A stretch of 47,534 nt of DNA, taken from NCBI GenBank assembly GCA_013289875.1, contig JABCZC010000037.1:1-47534 (forward strand). The letters are read 5' to 3'. This document shows, piece by piece, positions 26,826-36,272 of this stretch. The stretch comes from Acidobacteriota bacterium (GTDB lineage Bacteria > Acidobacteriota > Terriglobia > Terriglobales > Acidobacteriaceae). The stretch's first letter is position 1, and each line of letters starts with the position of its first letter. A program made the translations under genes and the position numbers. The notes below the pieces were generated by a model. It was not told where the DNA came from. It saw nothing but the letters and a program-made list of their open reading frames with translations, and ran no database searches.

Positions 26826-28189
26826 CGCGGCCGCCAGATAAAGTGCAGCGGAATCCCCAGCAAAATCACCGCCGTCCCCAGCAGGGAGTTCTTCAGGTTC
26901 TCGGCATACGAGTAATACAGCAGCACGGCCGCCGCCACCACGAACAGTGCCGGCACCACCGGATAGCCCCACACGCGATACGTCACCGCCTTCGGCTGCC
27001 GCCTGCGATACACGAAGATCGTCGTTGCCGTAATCATGTAGAAGAGCCACTCGGCAAAGATCGCCAGCTCGAACAATTGCTGAAAGCGCCCCACCGCCAG
27101 CAGCAGCGCTGTCGTGAGCAGTGCCTGGACTACAAGTGAAGTGGACGGGCTCTGGAACTTCGGATGAATATCCGCCATGCGCCGGAAGAACAGCCCATCC
27201 TGAGCCGCCGCAAACGGCACCCTTGCCCCCGACATAATTGTGCCATTAAGAGTTACAAATATGCTCAATGCCATCACGCCGGAAACGAGCGCCGCACCCC
27301 ACGGCCCTGTCACCACTCCCAGCGCAGTCACCGCGGGCCTTGGAGACGCCGCAATCGTCGCTGCCGGCAGAATGTACTGGATCGCCGCATTCGTCGCCAT
27401 ATACAGCACGCCGACGATCCCCAGCCCGGCGATGAGCGCAATCGGCAAGCTGCGTTCGGGATGCTGCACCTCGCCGGACACCATCGTCAGGTCGTTCCAT
27501 CCGTCGTAGGCCCAGAGCGCAGCGATCAGCGCGATCATGAATCCGCCGAACCCCCCATGCGCGCCCGCAAATACCGTCCCGAAATTTCCCCAGTGGCCCA
27601 GGCTCGACGCAAAGCAGAACCCGGCGATCACCAGGATCAGCACGCCCTTGAGCCACGTGAAGACAAGCTGAAAATCTCCCGCCTTCTTGATGCCGAGATA
27701 GTTCAGCCCGGTCATCAGCCATGTCATGGCGATCGCAAAAATCTGCGCCCAGGTGACCACCAGCCCGAGATGAAAGGCCGTTCCCTCCAGCCACTTGAAC
27801 GCGGCAAAGATCGCCAGCGTGCGCGCCAGCCCCGTCGTCACGCTCGCAATCGACGCGGGCTTTGCGACCGCGAACCACGTCCACATGTATAGAAACGCCG
27901 TCAGATCGCCGTATGCCCGTCGCAGATAAACATATTCGCCGCCGGTGTAAGGCAGCATCGTGCTCAACTCTGCGTAGGTCATCGCGCCGAATAGCGAGAG
28001 CAGCCCGCCCACGATCCACGCCAGGTACACCAGTCCCGACGAGCCCGTGGCCCGCATCATTTCCTGGGGAACAAGAAAGATTCCGCTGCCGATCAGCGTT
28101 CCGACGACGATCGCCGTCGCGTGCGAGGTATGCAGTACTCGCGGCAGCTCATGTTTTTGTTGCTGCGGTTCGGCGGAGACAGTTTGCAA
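26804..28189 (-). CDS. APC-family amino acid permease
   Basis: A 461-residue transporter with about 12 membrane helices. The APC signature is clear at TM1: ATAIVVGTLIGSGIFLVPQ, with the unwound GSG(I/V)F helix break that binds the amino-acid carboxylate. Later YAELSTMLPYTGGEYVYLRR and ALWAYDGWNDLTMVSGEVQH are typical of the LAT-like branch. It probably imports or exchanges neutral amino acids across the inner membrane; specificity is not visible. It converges on, and overlaps by 22 bases, the ornithine-cyclodeaminase-family gene. The glycosyltransferase gene upstream on the same strand ends 40 bases before it. Confidence 0.93.
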   Translation of the reverse strand: MQTVSAEPQQQKHELPRVLHTSHATAIVVGTLIGSGIFLVPQEMMRATGSSGLVYLAWIVGGLLSLFGAMTYAELSTMLPYTGGEYVYLRRAYGDLTAFLYMWTWFAVAKPASIASVTTGLARTLAIFAAFKWLEGTAFHLGLVVTWAQIFAIAMTWLMTGLNYLGIKKAGDFQLVFTWLKGVLILVIAGFCFASSLGHWGNFGTVFAGAHGGFGGFMIALIAALWAYDGWNDLTMVSGEVQHPERSLPIALIAGLGIVGVLYMATNAAIQYILPAATIAASPRPAVTALGVVTGPWGAALVSGVMALSIFVTLNGTIMSGARVPFAAAQDGLFFRRMADIHPKFQSPSTSLVVQALLTTALLLAVGRFQQLFELAIFAEWLFYMITATTIFVYRRRQPKAVTYRVWGYPVVPALFVVAAAVLLYYSYAENLKNSLLGTAVILLGIPLHFIWRPRHPDAAS

Positions 28190-28229
28190 TGCGGCACGGC
28201 TCCCGTGAGAAAGCCCTCAGGCGAAACGG

Positions 28230-29840
28230 CTAGTGATATTGCTTGAGGTCATTCCAGTCTGCCGCATATGTCCTCTTTCTGCCATAGCAAAGATAGATGT
28301 TCCCGTGCTCCCAAGGCATTGCCAGCGGATTGTTGCGCACGCCGATGATCTTGCACGACGCGTAATAGGGCGTGACCTCGTCGAGCGATGCTCCACTGAT
28401 GATGATCATCTCCTGCCCGGTGTAGCCGCGCGGACCCCAGATCCAGTAGTTCTGGTGGCCGCTGATCGCCTGCGGCAATCCATACTTCGGGCCGAAGAGG
28501 TTGATCGCGCTCGCCTGCCCATAATTGCCCGCAAAGATGCCCGTAACCGCCTGCTCGTCGGGAGGCAGCGAGTGATAGATCTGATTTACCTGTGAGACAA
28601 GGTCGCTCCATCCAAAGCGGTCGGCGTAGAACTGGGGCAGGATGGTCGCGTCGTGATTCTCCGTGTCCTGCGGCGTGAAGCCGATCTTCTTTTCGTAAGC
28701 GACAAATTCCTTCGGCGGCAACACCGGAATCGAATAGGGAAGAAAGAGGCAGCCGCTGACCGCAAGGATCAACGCGTACGCTCCAAACAGCGCATTCTTC
28801 CATACGCTATCTCGTGCCCATGAAAACCGCGCCACTCCGCCGGCCGCAAAAAACACCGGGTATGCCGGCGCCAGGTAATAGTCCTTCGCGTGCATCGCCA
28901 TCATCAGCGGGACAAAGAGCAGGTACATCACGCCCAGGAAGCGAAATGGCCGTGCCGCTCTGCTCACAAGCAGCCACACCACACCGCTCAGCCATAGCAA
29001 CACCGTGAAGGGGTTCAGCATTACCACTTGTGCAACCAGGAACTTCAGCGGCCCCAGCTTCACATCCTTGTCGCTGTGCTGCACATCGCGCAGCCACTCG
29101 AGAGTAGGGAAGTGGTAGTGAATCTGCCACAGCAGGTTCGGCAATGCCAACACGACCATCAGCAACACGGCCACGCCAAACCACTTGCTTTTGAGAATCC
29201 GTCTCTGCGGCGTAAGCAGTAGCGCGGCCAGCACGCAGACCAGGAAGAAAACTTCCGAGACCTTATTCTCCAGCCCCAGCCCGGCGCTCACCCCGAGCAC
29301 AATCCACCAGTTGCGCACAGTCTCTGGCCGCTCTGCCTGCACGATCATGATGAGCGCCAGCGCGCAGGTCATCCAGAAGACGGGATCGAAGCAGTTCATC
29401 GACAGAAAGCTGTCGACGCCCAGATATTCGCCCGCCACCAGCACGCCCACCATCGCCAGCGAGGCCGCGCGCCGTCCGCCACCCAGCCCCCACACCATCA
29501 CGCCCGTCAGAAACACCTTCGCCCCGCCGGCCAACGCGGGAAACAGTCGCAGCGACCACATATGGTCATGCCCGAACAGCGTTTCCGTTACCCGCGCCGC
29601 CAGCGCCACCATCGGAGGCTGATCCACATACCCGAACGCCAGCCGCTGCCCGCAGATCAAGTAATACATCTCATCGCGAAAGATGCCGTAGCCCTGGTGC
29701 TGCGCAATGATATTGGTGACGATGTGAAGCGCGACCTTGATCACCGCAAAGATCAGGCTGATCCAGACGATCGAGCGCAAAAGGGAAGTAGATCCTAGAG
29801 CAGAAGAAGAGCGATCTTCGGAAACAGCTGTTGTATTCAT
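28230..29840 (-). CDS. GT39/ArnT-like membrane glycosyltransferase
   Basis: A 536-residue polytopic inner-membrane protein of the dolichyl-phosphate-mannosyltransferase-like (PMT_2) superfamily. Early in the protein the family signature FRDEMYYLICGQRLAFGYVD (followed by QPPMVALAA) places the acidic catalytic pair DE in the first periplasmic loop. About ten hydrophobic helices follow, and the C-terminal 150 residues form a soluble periplasmic domain (FGWSDLVSQVNQIYHSLPPD, then GNYGQASAINLFGPKYGLPQ). Such enzymes move sugars from polyprenyl-phosphate donors onto lipids or proteins. Donor and acceptor are unknown. The short gap to the APC permease gene may reflect cotranscription without functional linkage. 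Confidence 0.88.
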   Translation of the reverse strand: MNTTAVSEDRSSSALGSTSLLRSIVWISLIFAVIKVALHIVTNIIAQHQGYGIFRDEMYYLICGQRLAFGYVDQPPMVALAARVTETLFGHDHMWSLRLFPALAGGAKVFLTGVMVWGLGGGRRAASLAMVGVLVAGEYLGVDSFLSMNCFDPVFWMTCALALIMIVQAERPETVRNWWIVLGVSAGLGLENKVSEVFFLVCVLAALLLTPQRRILKSKWFGVAVLLMVVLALPNLLWQIHYHFPTLEWLRDVQHSDKDVKLGPLKFLVAQVVMLNPFTVLLWLSGVVWLLVSRAARPFRFLGVMYLLFVPLMMAMHAKDYYLAPAYPVFFAAGGVARFSWARDSVWKNALFGAYALILAVSGCLFLPYSIPVLPPKEFVAYEKKIGFTPQDTENHDATILPQFYADRFGWSDLVSQVNQIYHSLPPDEQAVTGIFAGNYGQASAINLFGPKYGLPQAISGHQNYWIWGPRGYTGQEMIIISGASLDEVTPYYASCKIIGVRNNPLAMPWEHGNIYLCYGRKRTYAADWNDLKQYH

Positions 29841-29934
29841 GCAGTCAACTCAGGTGGATGTAGCGCAACTCTAGCAGCTATACGCACGTGTCAGCCGGAA
29901 GTTCCGTTGTACCGCAAGTCGTGCGCGACAGCGC

Positions 29935-31839
29935 CTACGCCTCATTGTTCAACACATGCAGCGGGTTCGCGGCTTCTTCCGAGTGGAAATGCCCGTAAAT
30001 CAGCTCCGCCGTTTTCCGGGGAACCACGGCAATCAATGCCTCCAGCCCCGCCTGCTGTACGCTGCGCTGGCTGCCGAAATGCTCGATCAGCCGCGTCCGT
30101 GTTCGAGCGCCCACACCAGGAATCGTCAGCAGTTCCGAATCCCGGTCGCGCATCTCCCGCCGTTTGCGATGGTAGGCAATCGCGAACCTGTGCGATTCGT
30201 CTCGTACGCGCTGGATCAAATGCAGCACCGGAGACCGTCGCTCCAGCACCACCGGCTCATTCTCCTGTCCGTAGAGATAGATAATTTCCTCGCGCTTCGC
30301 AATCGAAGCCAGCGGCTGTGTCGTCAGCCCCAGCTCTTCCAGAGCCTCCGCCGCCGCATGCAACTGCCCCAGCCCGCCGTCCACAAGAATCAAACTCGGC
30401 ATCGGCCTGTTCTCTTCGACTAGCCGCCGGTAGCGGCGTCCAATCACCTCACGCATCGAAGCGAAGTCGTCCACGCCATCCACCGTCTTGATCTGGAACT
30501 TCCGGTAATCCGACTTCTTCATCGCGCCGTCTTCCCATACCACCATCGACGCCACCGTCTCCGCGCCCTGTATGTGCGAAATATCGAAGCACTCAATCCG
30601 TCGCGGAAGCTCCGGCAGCATCAGCACATCCTGTAAGGCCTCGCGAATTGCCTTCTGCGACGGCTGCATCACCCGGAAGCGCTGGTCATAGCTCTGCTTC
30701 GCATTCTGCCCCGCCAGATCTACGAGCGACCGTTTTTCTCCGCGCACCGGAACCGCAATCTCCACCCGATGCCCGCTTCGCTCCGCTAGCAACGCCGCCA
30801 GCACTGCACGGTCGGCAAAGTCAACCGGCAGATACATCGCCCGCGGCACATATTGCTGGTCGATATAGAGCTGCTTCAGCAGCGCGGCGAAAAACGCTCC
30901 AGCCTCGAACGGCCGTCGCTCGGGCTCAGGCCGCACGATATCATCGTCGCCCTCGCCCGCCTCTTCCAGCACCAGCGAATCAACATCCTCCCAGAACAGC
31001 TCCCGCCGGTCGACAATCTTTCCGCCGCGCATGTGGAAGAGGTTTACCGCCAGCATGCCGTTCTCATAGTGATAGCCGAATACATCCGCATCGTCGCTGT
31101 CCGCCGACGCGATCCGCTGCTTCTCGTGTAACTGGCTGATCGTCACCAGCAGGTCGCGATACTTCGCCGCCAGCTCGAATTGCTCCGCGACAGCAGCCGC
31201 TTCCATCCGGCCCTCGATCGACTTCGCCAGGTCCGCGCCGCGTCCCTCGAGAAACATCTGCGCATCCCGCACCGCCTCGCGGTAAGCCTCAGGAGTAGTC
31301 AGCCCCTCCACGCACGGACCAAGGCAGCGCTTGATGTAATACTGCAGGCAAGGCCGCGCGTGATACCGCGACAAATCGATCTTGCAGCTCGGCAGTAGAA
31401 AGCTCCGGTGGATCAGCTCCGCAATTCGATACGCCAGGTTGCCCGGAAAGTACGGCCCGTAATACGCCCCGCCATCCTTGCGCAGCCGGCGCGTCACAAA
31501 AACCTTGGGATAGCGGTCTCCCAGCGTCAGCTTCACATACGGATAGGTCTTGTCGTCGCGCAGCAGGATGTTAAAGCGCGGCTTCCTCTGTTTGATCAGA
31601 TTATTCTCGAGCGCCAGCGCCTCGTGCTCGTTGTCGACGAGGATGTAGTCCACATCGACGGCCTCGCGCATCAGCGATCCCGTCTTGGCGTTCGCCTGCG
31701 AAGCCTCCAGCAGATACGAGCGCACCCGCGACCGCAGATTCTTCGCCTTGCCGACGTAGATCACCTCATCGTCGGCGTTCTTGTAGAGATACACGCCCGG
31801 CCGCGTTGGTAAACTTCGAATCTTCTCGTAAAAATCCAT
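29935..31839 (-). CDS. uvrC: Excinuclease ABC subunit UvrC
   Basis: A 634-residue UvrC, the nuclease that cuts on both sides of bulky DNA lesions after UvrA/UvrB. The start at 31839 (MDFYEKIRSLPTRPGVYLY) is chosen because the GIY-YIG domain (about 12-90, GVYLYK and VIYVGKAK) begins there; the upstream 33 codons lack homology. Four Cys at 152, 164, 172 and 176 reproduce the spacing of the Fe-S cluster ligands known from E. coli UvrC. A UVR domain (about 200-240) and the RNase H-like 5' nuclease domain (ECFDISHIQG, LILVDGGLGQL) follow, then paired helix-hairpin-helix motifs (LLTIPGVGARTRTRLIEHFG). uvrA lies 4.4 kb away on the same strand, with other genes between. Confidence 0.97.
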   Translation of the reverse strand: MDFYEKIRSLPTRPGVYLYKNADDEVIYVGKAKNLRSRVRSYLLEASQANAKTGSLMREAVDVDYILVDNEHEALALENNLIKQRKPRFNILLRDDKTYPYVKLTLGDRYPKVFVTRRLRKDGGAYYGPYFPGNLAYRIAELIHRSFLLPSCKIDLSRYHARPCLQYYIKRCLGPCVEGLTTPEAYREAVRDAQMFLEGRGADLAKSIEGRMEAAAVAEQFELAAKYRDLLVTISQLHEKQRIASADSDDADVFGYHYENGMLAVNLFHMRGGKIVDRRELFWEDVDSLVLEEAGEGDDDIVRPEPERRPFEAGAFFAALLKQLYIDQQYVPRAMYLPVDFADRAVLAALLAERSGHRVEIAVPVRGEKRSLVDLAGQNAKQSYDQRFRVMQPSQKAIREALQDVLMLPELPRRIECFDISHIQGAETVASMVVWEDGAMKKSDYRKFQIKTVDGVDDFASMREVIGRRYRRLVEENRPMPSLILVDGGLGQLHAAAEALEELGLTTQPLASIAKREEIIYLYGQENEPVVLERRSPVLHLIQRVRDESHRFAIAYHRKRREMRDRDSELLTIPGVGARTRTRLIEHFGSQRSVQQAGLEALIAVVPRKTAELIYGHFHSEEAANPLHVLNNEA

Positions 31840-32008
31840 CGGGCCTGTCTCTAGTCTAGTCGTTTGGCAACCTGGGCAGTGTCCGCGGCTCGAATTCCAG
31901 ACAACCGCGTAAAAGATACTCGGTCCCGCCAGGAACACCCTCAGGCGCCAGATGAGAAACCCTGCATAATAGCTTCAATTAAAGTCGCTTACGAGGTCCT
32001 GCACGGTT

Positions 32009-32024
32009 TGGCATGGCGCTTGCA
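32009..32024 (+). promoter_or_regulatory. Sigma-54-type (-24/-12) promoter
   Basis: TGGCATGGCGCTTGCA matches the sigma-54 consensus TGGCAyr-N4-TTGCa. The invariant GG (32010-32011) and GC (32022-32023) are separated by exactly ten bases, as required. Transcription would start near 32035, giving a leader of about 120 bases for the OmpA-like lipoprotein gene at 32155. It is the only notable content in the 315 non-coding bases between uvrC and that gene. Activation would need an enhancer-binding protein; none is encoded nearby. Confidence 0.7.
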
Positions 32025-32154
32025 GTCGGATTGTCTGTAGGAAACAGCGGCCCTGTGTCTTGAGTGGGTTTATGTACTCCCCATTCCTTGCGTAGTGTCC
32101 ACGAACAAACCTGGGTGGTCGCCCAGCGTGAAGTTTGAAACGGAGTTCAAAACT

Positions 32155-32913
32155 ATGATTCGTATCACGCCTGAGTCCGGCACACTTTATGCAATCTCCG
32201 CCTTAGGAGCTCTCTCGCTGCTCCTGGCGAATGGCTGCAGCACTAAGAACTACGTCCGCAGCCAGACCACACCCATCATCCAGCACACCAACGAGCTCGA
32301 TGACGCCACCGCTACCAACAATCGCAACATTCATGATGTCGATCAGCGCGCCCAGGCTGGCATCCAGCAGGCTCAGACCTCCGCCAATACCGCCAACCAG
32401 CAGGCGCAAACAGCTAGCCAATCGGCCAATCAGGCGCAACAGTCTGCACAAGAAGCCGTCAACCGCGCCGACACGCTGGGCAGCGTCGTTGCCAATCTCG
32501 ACAGCTACAAGCAGGTTGGAGATGTTTCCGTCAATTTCGCCTTTGATAAGGCTGATCTGACCAAAGCTGAACGCGCCAAGCTCGATCTCTTCGCCAACCA
32601 GCTCAACGGAACCAAGAGCTACATCCTCGAGGTCACTGGCGGAACCGACTCCGTAGGTTCAGCCGCGTATAACTACGATCTCAGCCAGCGCCGAGCTGAG
32701 ACCGTCGTCCAATATCTGGCCGCGCAGCACAATGTGCCTCCGCACAAGTTCTACCTCATCGGCATCGGCAAGGATCAGGAAGTCGCACCCAACTCGACTG
32801 CACAGGGCCGCGCCAAAAATCGGAGAGTCGAAGTTCAGCTGCTCTCCAACATGACCGGCCAGCCCGCCACCTCTCCCCAGACCAGCCAGCTCTCTGTTCC
32901 GGCGAGCAACCAG
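32155..32913 (+). CDS. OmpA-family lipoprotein with N-terminal coiled coil
   Basis: A 253-residue protein, with its last sense codon at about 32913, from the ATG at 32155, preceded by GGAG; the frame is open from a GTG at 32095 but lipoprotein features start here. The signal peptide ends in the lipobox ANGC with C28 as the likely acylated residue. Residues about 50-110 are Gln/Ala-rich with heptad spacing (QQAQTSANTANQQAQTASQS), so probably an Lpp-like coiled coil. Residues about 125-235 are an OmpA C-terminal peptidoglycan-binding domain (FAFDKADLT, TDSVGSAAYNYDLSQRRAET, RAKNRRVEVQL). It probably links the outer membrane to the cell wall. A sigma-54-type promoter lies upstream and a terminator follows. 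Confidence 0.9.
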
Positions 32914-32964
32914 TAACAGCATCAGGGGTTGTTAGAGATAAGAAGAGCATCAGAAACACTGAAC

Positions 32965-32998
32965 GAGGGCGGACACTCCACATCCGCCCTCATTTTTA
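32965..32998 (+). terminator. Terminator after the OmpA-like lipoprotein gene
   Basis: A perfect 9-bp stem GAGGGCGGA / TCCGCCCTC (32965-32973 and 32983-32991) with a nine-base loop is followed by ATTTTT. It lies between convergent genes. Confidence 0.87.
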
Positions 32999-33014
32999 TG
33001 CGCCGGACCTGACT

Positions 33015-33620
33015 TTACATCGCCATCTGCGCCACATGTGCCGCCCGCACGTCGTGAGCGGTGAACAAGCTTAGAAACGGAGCGCCTTCGCACGCCGCCT
33101 CGACCGCGGGACGACCCTTCGCCTCTTCGCGCTCTACAAGACAAGCCGCGGCAATCACCTTCATGCCAGCTTCCTTCGCTGCTTCAATCGCGGTGATCGT
33201 CGAAGCTCCGGTCGTGCAGACGTCGTCCACAATCAATACCGGCGCGCCCTTCTCCAGAAATCCTTCGATCCGCCGTCCCGTTCCGTGCGTCTTCTCCGCC
33301 TTGCGCACCAGAAAGCCATGAATCAGCGTTCCTCCATGGTGCTCCAGCGCATGCCACGCGCTGCCTGAGGCTACATTGGACACGATCGGATCGGCGCCCA
33401 TCGTCAATCCGCCCACTGCCGCCGGCTTCAGCTTGTGCTCGCGCAACAGTTCCAGAATCGCCAGCCCCGTCAGCCGTCCACCCTCGGCATGCAGAGTCGT
33501 CGTGCGGCAATCGATGTAGTAGTCGCTCTTCGCGCCGGAAGAAAGCGTGAAGTCGCCCAGCTTAAAACTGACGCGCGAAAGCAGATGCAGCAGGGAAGTG
33601 CGATAGCTCGTAGTCATCAC
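33015..33620 (-). CDS. pyrE: Orotate phosphoribosyltransferase
   Basis: A 201-residue type I phosphoribosyltransferase that joins orotate to PRPP to give OMP in de novo pyrimidine synthesis. The PRPP-binding motif VLIVDDVCTTGAS and the orotate-side segments FTLSSGAKSDYYIDCR and GGLTMGADPI are visible. The flexible catalytic loop appears as FLVRKAEKTHGTGRRIEG with Lys and His residues. Length is normal. It is followed (in its own direction) by the terminator shared with the lipoprotein gene. The upstream alcohol dehydrogenase gene is 47 bases away on the same strand; no other pyrimidine gene is nearby. Confidence 0.93.
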   Translation of the reverse strand: MMTTSYRTSLLHLLSRVSFKLGDFTLSSGAKSDYYIDCRTTTLHAEGGRLTGLAILELLREHKLKPAAVGGLTMGADPIVSNVASGSAWHALEHHGGTLIHGFLVRKAEKTHGTGRRIEGFLEKGAPVLIVDDVCTTGASTITAIEAAKEAGMKVIAAACLVEREEAKGRPAVEAACEGAPFLSLFTAHDVRAAHVAQMAM

Positions 33621-33667
33621 CCAAATTGTAGACTCTGAGCCGCTGGCCGCTCGGCCTCCTCAACAGG

Positions 33668-34756
33668 TTATGCTGTGGTGAGCCGAAGCTCATTTTGCTC
33701 TTCGATGCTGGAAGTGCCGCTTTCGCCCGGCGCGAAGTCGAGGACCACGCGTGAAGCCACTTCGCCATGCTCGAGGCGGTCGAAGATTTGGTTGATCGAA
33801 GATAGAGGCTGCAACTCGATATCAGCCTTGACCTTGCCCCCGGTTGCAAAGGCGAGAGCTTCTGCCATGTCCTGCCGCGTGCCGACGAACGAACCGCGGA
33901 TGGTGATGCAGTTCGCCACCACATCGAAGAGCGGAACCGGGAATTCGCCCGGCGGCAGCCCGACAAGGACGCAAGTCCCACGCTTCCGGGTCATGCCCAC
34001 GCCCTGCCTGAATGCATTGAGCGAGGGCGCCGTAATGAGAACGCCATGAGCTCCGCCGCCCGTCTCTTTTTTCAGCGCAGCAGCCGGGTCGCCGGACTTG
34101 GCATTGAAAATGAGATCGGCGCCAACTAGCTTCGCGTGAGCCAGCTTGCCCTCGTCGATGTCGATTGCGCAAACGAGCAGTCCCATGGCCTTGGCATATT
34201 GAATTGCCAGATGACCGAGTCCGCCAACGCCGGAGATGGCGATCCACTCGCCAGGCTTCGCCGCAGTCTCTTTGATCCCCTTGTACGTCGTGATGCCGGC
34301 GCAGATCAGCGGAGCGGCTTCCACGGCGGTGAGAGCGGCAGGTATATGGGCGACATAGTTTGGGTCCGCGAGCAGGTATTCGGCAAAGCCCCCGTTCCTG
34401 GTGTAGCCGCCAAATTGCGCCTCCGGACAAACCGTCTCACAGGCCTTCAGGCAGTATTCGCAGTGACCGCAAGCCGAGTAAAGCCAGGGTACACCGACCC
34501 GGTCGCCCTCCTTGATGCTGCTCACACCCGATCCGACGGCTGTGACCAGCCCAATGGCTTCATGGCCGGGAATAAAGGGAAGCGTAGGCTTCAGCGGCCA
34601 GTCCCCATGCGCGGCATGCAAATCGGTGTGACACACGCCACAAGCCTCGGTCTTAACCAGAACCTGGCAAGCGCCTGGAGACGGGATGTCCCATTCGCGG
34701 AGCACCAGAGGTTTTCCAAATTGCTCGACGACTGCGGCCTGCATCTTGATTGCCAT
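33668..34756 (-). CDS. Zinc-dependent alcohol dehydrogenase (AdhP-like)
   Basis: A 362-residue medium-chain dehydrogenase. Catalytic zinc ligands include C42 and H65 (ACGVCHTDLH, FIPGHEAIG). The structural zinc lobe has C96, C99, C102 and C110 (CGHCEYCLKACETVC). The NAD-binding Rossmann motif is GVGGLGHLAIQYAKAMG. The overall sequence fits the class of tetrameric bacterial ethanol/propanol-preferring enzymes. It reversibly oxidises primary alcohols to aldehydes with NAD in the cytoplasm; the natural substrate is not clear. The 220 bases upstream hold no supported gene. Confidence 0.93.
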   Translation of the reverse strand: MAIKMQAAVVEQFGKPLVLREWDIPSPGACQVLVKTEACGVCHTDLHAAHGDWPLKPTLPFIPGHEAIGLVTAVGSGVSSIKEGDRVGVPWLYSACGHCEYCLKACETVCPEAQFGGYTRNGGFAEYLLADPNYVAHIPAALTAVEAAPLICAGITTYKGIKETAAKPGEWIAISGVGGLGHLAIQYAKAMGLLVCAIDIDEGKLAHAKLVGADLIFNAKSGDPAAALKKETGGGAHGVLITAPSLNAFRQGVGMTRKRGTCVLVGLPPGEFPVPLFDVVANCITIRGSFVGTRQDMAEALAFATGGKVKADIELQPLSSINQIFDRLEHGEVASRVVLDFAPGESGTSSIEEQNELRLTTA

Positions 34757-34978
34757 AAGTACCCCACTCTGCGATCGGTCGATAGCAGCTCAGTTGCTAA
34801 TTCTCTCTCTGGGGAGATACGGAAGATGTTCACTTTTGCACGGAAATGGCTGATTGTTCACTCGTCGCTTTGAGCAGGCAAGTCGGCGTAAAGTAGTTAG
34901 CGCTGGAAATCGAGGATCTCTCTCTTAATCCCCCGCTAACAATTGAGCCATCGTAGAAAGTGGTGTCTGGAATTGGGC

Positions 34979-35188
34979 TCAGGAGCCCTGCGTTTTGCCG
35001 GACTTTTCAGTTTCCGCCATGAGTTGTTCGGAAAGCTTGTGGGCGTTCCTGGAGTGCTCGTGCGCCTGTTTGGTGAGTTCGTGAGCGGTCAGATGATCCC
35101 CTTTGTCGTGTGCGGCGGCTGCAGCCTCGTGTGCGTGCGCCGCAAGGTTGTGAAGTTCCGCGGCTCTATCGTGCGAGTTCTGTGACAT
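34979..35188 (-). CDS. Small His-rich helical protein of unknown function
   Basis: A 69-residue protein, nearly all predicted helix, starting at an ATG with GAGGAG eight bases upstream. It contains ten His. H6, H13, H20 and H27 are spaced exactly seven residues, a loop DKGD follows, then H36, H43 and H50 are again spaced seven apart; H18, H32 and H45 add further His near these stripes. Alanine fills much of the first helix. This suggests an antiparallel two-helix hairpin with a His stripe along each helix, perhaps binding metal or buffering protons. No signal peptide, Cys or known motif is visible. Similar small Ala/His-rich proteins occur in other soil bacteria but I know no established function. 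Confidence 0.75.
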   Translation of the reverse strand: MSQNSHDRAAELHNLAAHAHEAAAAAHDKGDHLTAHELTKQAHEHSRNAHKLSEQLMAETEKSGKTQGS

Positions 35189-35243
35189 GCTGTGTTCTCC
35201 TCACTTAATCGGATGCATTGGAGGCTGATTAGCCCCAGGGTCT

Positions 35244-36272
35244 TTACGCCCCTAGCTTCTCCAAATGCCGGAAGCCCCCAGTCTGCACCAGCATCGCCGC
35301 AAACAATGTGAAGTTATACGCCGCGTGCACCACCGCTCCTGCCGCTACCGAGTCCGACACCAGCCGCACGATGCATAGCACCACGCTCACCATGCCGATC
35401 AGCAGCAGCGGTCCCCACGCATGCGATAGCTGCGCCGAATGCATCAGGGCGAACCCAATGCTGGTCAGAAAAATCGACACCGGAATCCCCACCCACCGGA
35501 CCCCGTTCTCGGAAATGCTGCCTTTCCGTGCCAGCCAGTGGAAGCAGTTCACCAGCCCCGGCAGCAGAAACCCCCTGAAGGACAGCTCCTCGATCAGCGG
35601 TGCTACAGTCACACCGAAGATAAGCATCATCCACGCGCCCAGCGGAGACTTCATCATGCCCTGGACAATCGGCGGTTCCTTCGGCATGGGAAGAAAACCA
35701 CCGAACAGATTGATCCCGATGCCCGCCGCCAAACCCAGCAGCGCAAGCGCAATGAATCTGCGCTTTGCCGTGTCGCCCTTCCAGTGCACGCCTTCGGAAA
35801 ATGGCCTGTGCCACAACAGCGAAAACACTGGAATCGCCACCAGCGCAATAAGCCCGTACGAAAGCGCCTGAATCGGGATGCTCAATCGCGCATCCTCCGC
35901 CGAAAGGTGCATGAGCGAATCGATGCTGCGATGCCCAAACAGTGGGGAATGCGCGACGATTAAAACGCCCGCCACCTGGCCCACTCCCAGCAGCACAACC
36001 GCCATCACAAAAAACAGGAGCACATGTCCCAGGTTTGGAATCAGTCGAGGAACAAGTTGCGGATATGTCGGTTCATAGGCGCAATAGAGTTCCGGCGGCG
36101 TCCAATTCTCCGCCGCAACAATATCACCCGCGGGCTCGTTCCACGGCTGCGCGGAAATCTTGTGTGCCTCGTCCGCATCTGGCTGCGCGAAAGCAGCTTC
36201 CCGTGCAAGCTCTCGGTCTGTCTCAAGCCCTTCAAGCGGATCCATTTCTTCTGGTGGCGGTTCCGGTCTCAT
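35244..36272 (-). CDS. CPBP-family intramembrane metalloprotease
   Basis: A 342-residue membrane protein. The first 75 residues are soluble and acidic (several Glu/Asp/Pro), followed by about eight hydrophobic helices. The CPBP (Abi/CAAX protease, Rce1-like) motif 1 EELSFRG has E228, E229 and R233; motif 2 is [15 protein letters not shown] with His, and a late HAAYNFTLF provides the third motif. These residues form a membrane-embedded metal site. Family roles range from prenyl-protein processing to bacteriocin immunity; the target here is unknown. Its ATG overlaps the TGA of uvrA (ATGA), so translation is probably coupled to uvrA. Confidence 0.9.
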   Translation of the reverse strand: MRPEPPPEEMDPLEGLETDRELAREAAFAQPDADEAHKISAQPWNEPAGDIVAAENWTPPELYCAYEPTYPQLVPRLIPNLGHVLLFFVMAVVLLGVGQVAGVLIVAHSPLFGHRSIDSLMHLSAEDARLSIPIQALSYGLIALVAIPVFSLLWHRPFSEGVHWKGDTAKRRFIALALLGLAAGIGINLFGGFLPMPKEPPIVQGMMKSPLGAWMMLIFGVTVAPLIEELSFRGFLLPGLVNCFHWLARKGSISENGVRWVGIPVSIFLTSIGFALMHSAQLSHAWGPLLLIGMVSVVLCIVRLVSDSVAAGAVVHAAYNFTLFAAMLVQTGGFRHLEKLGA

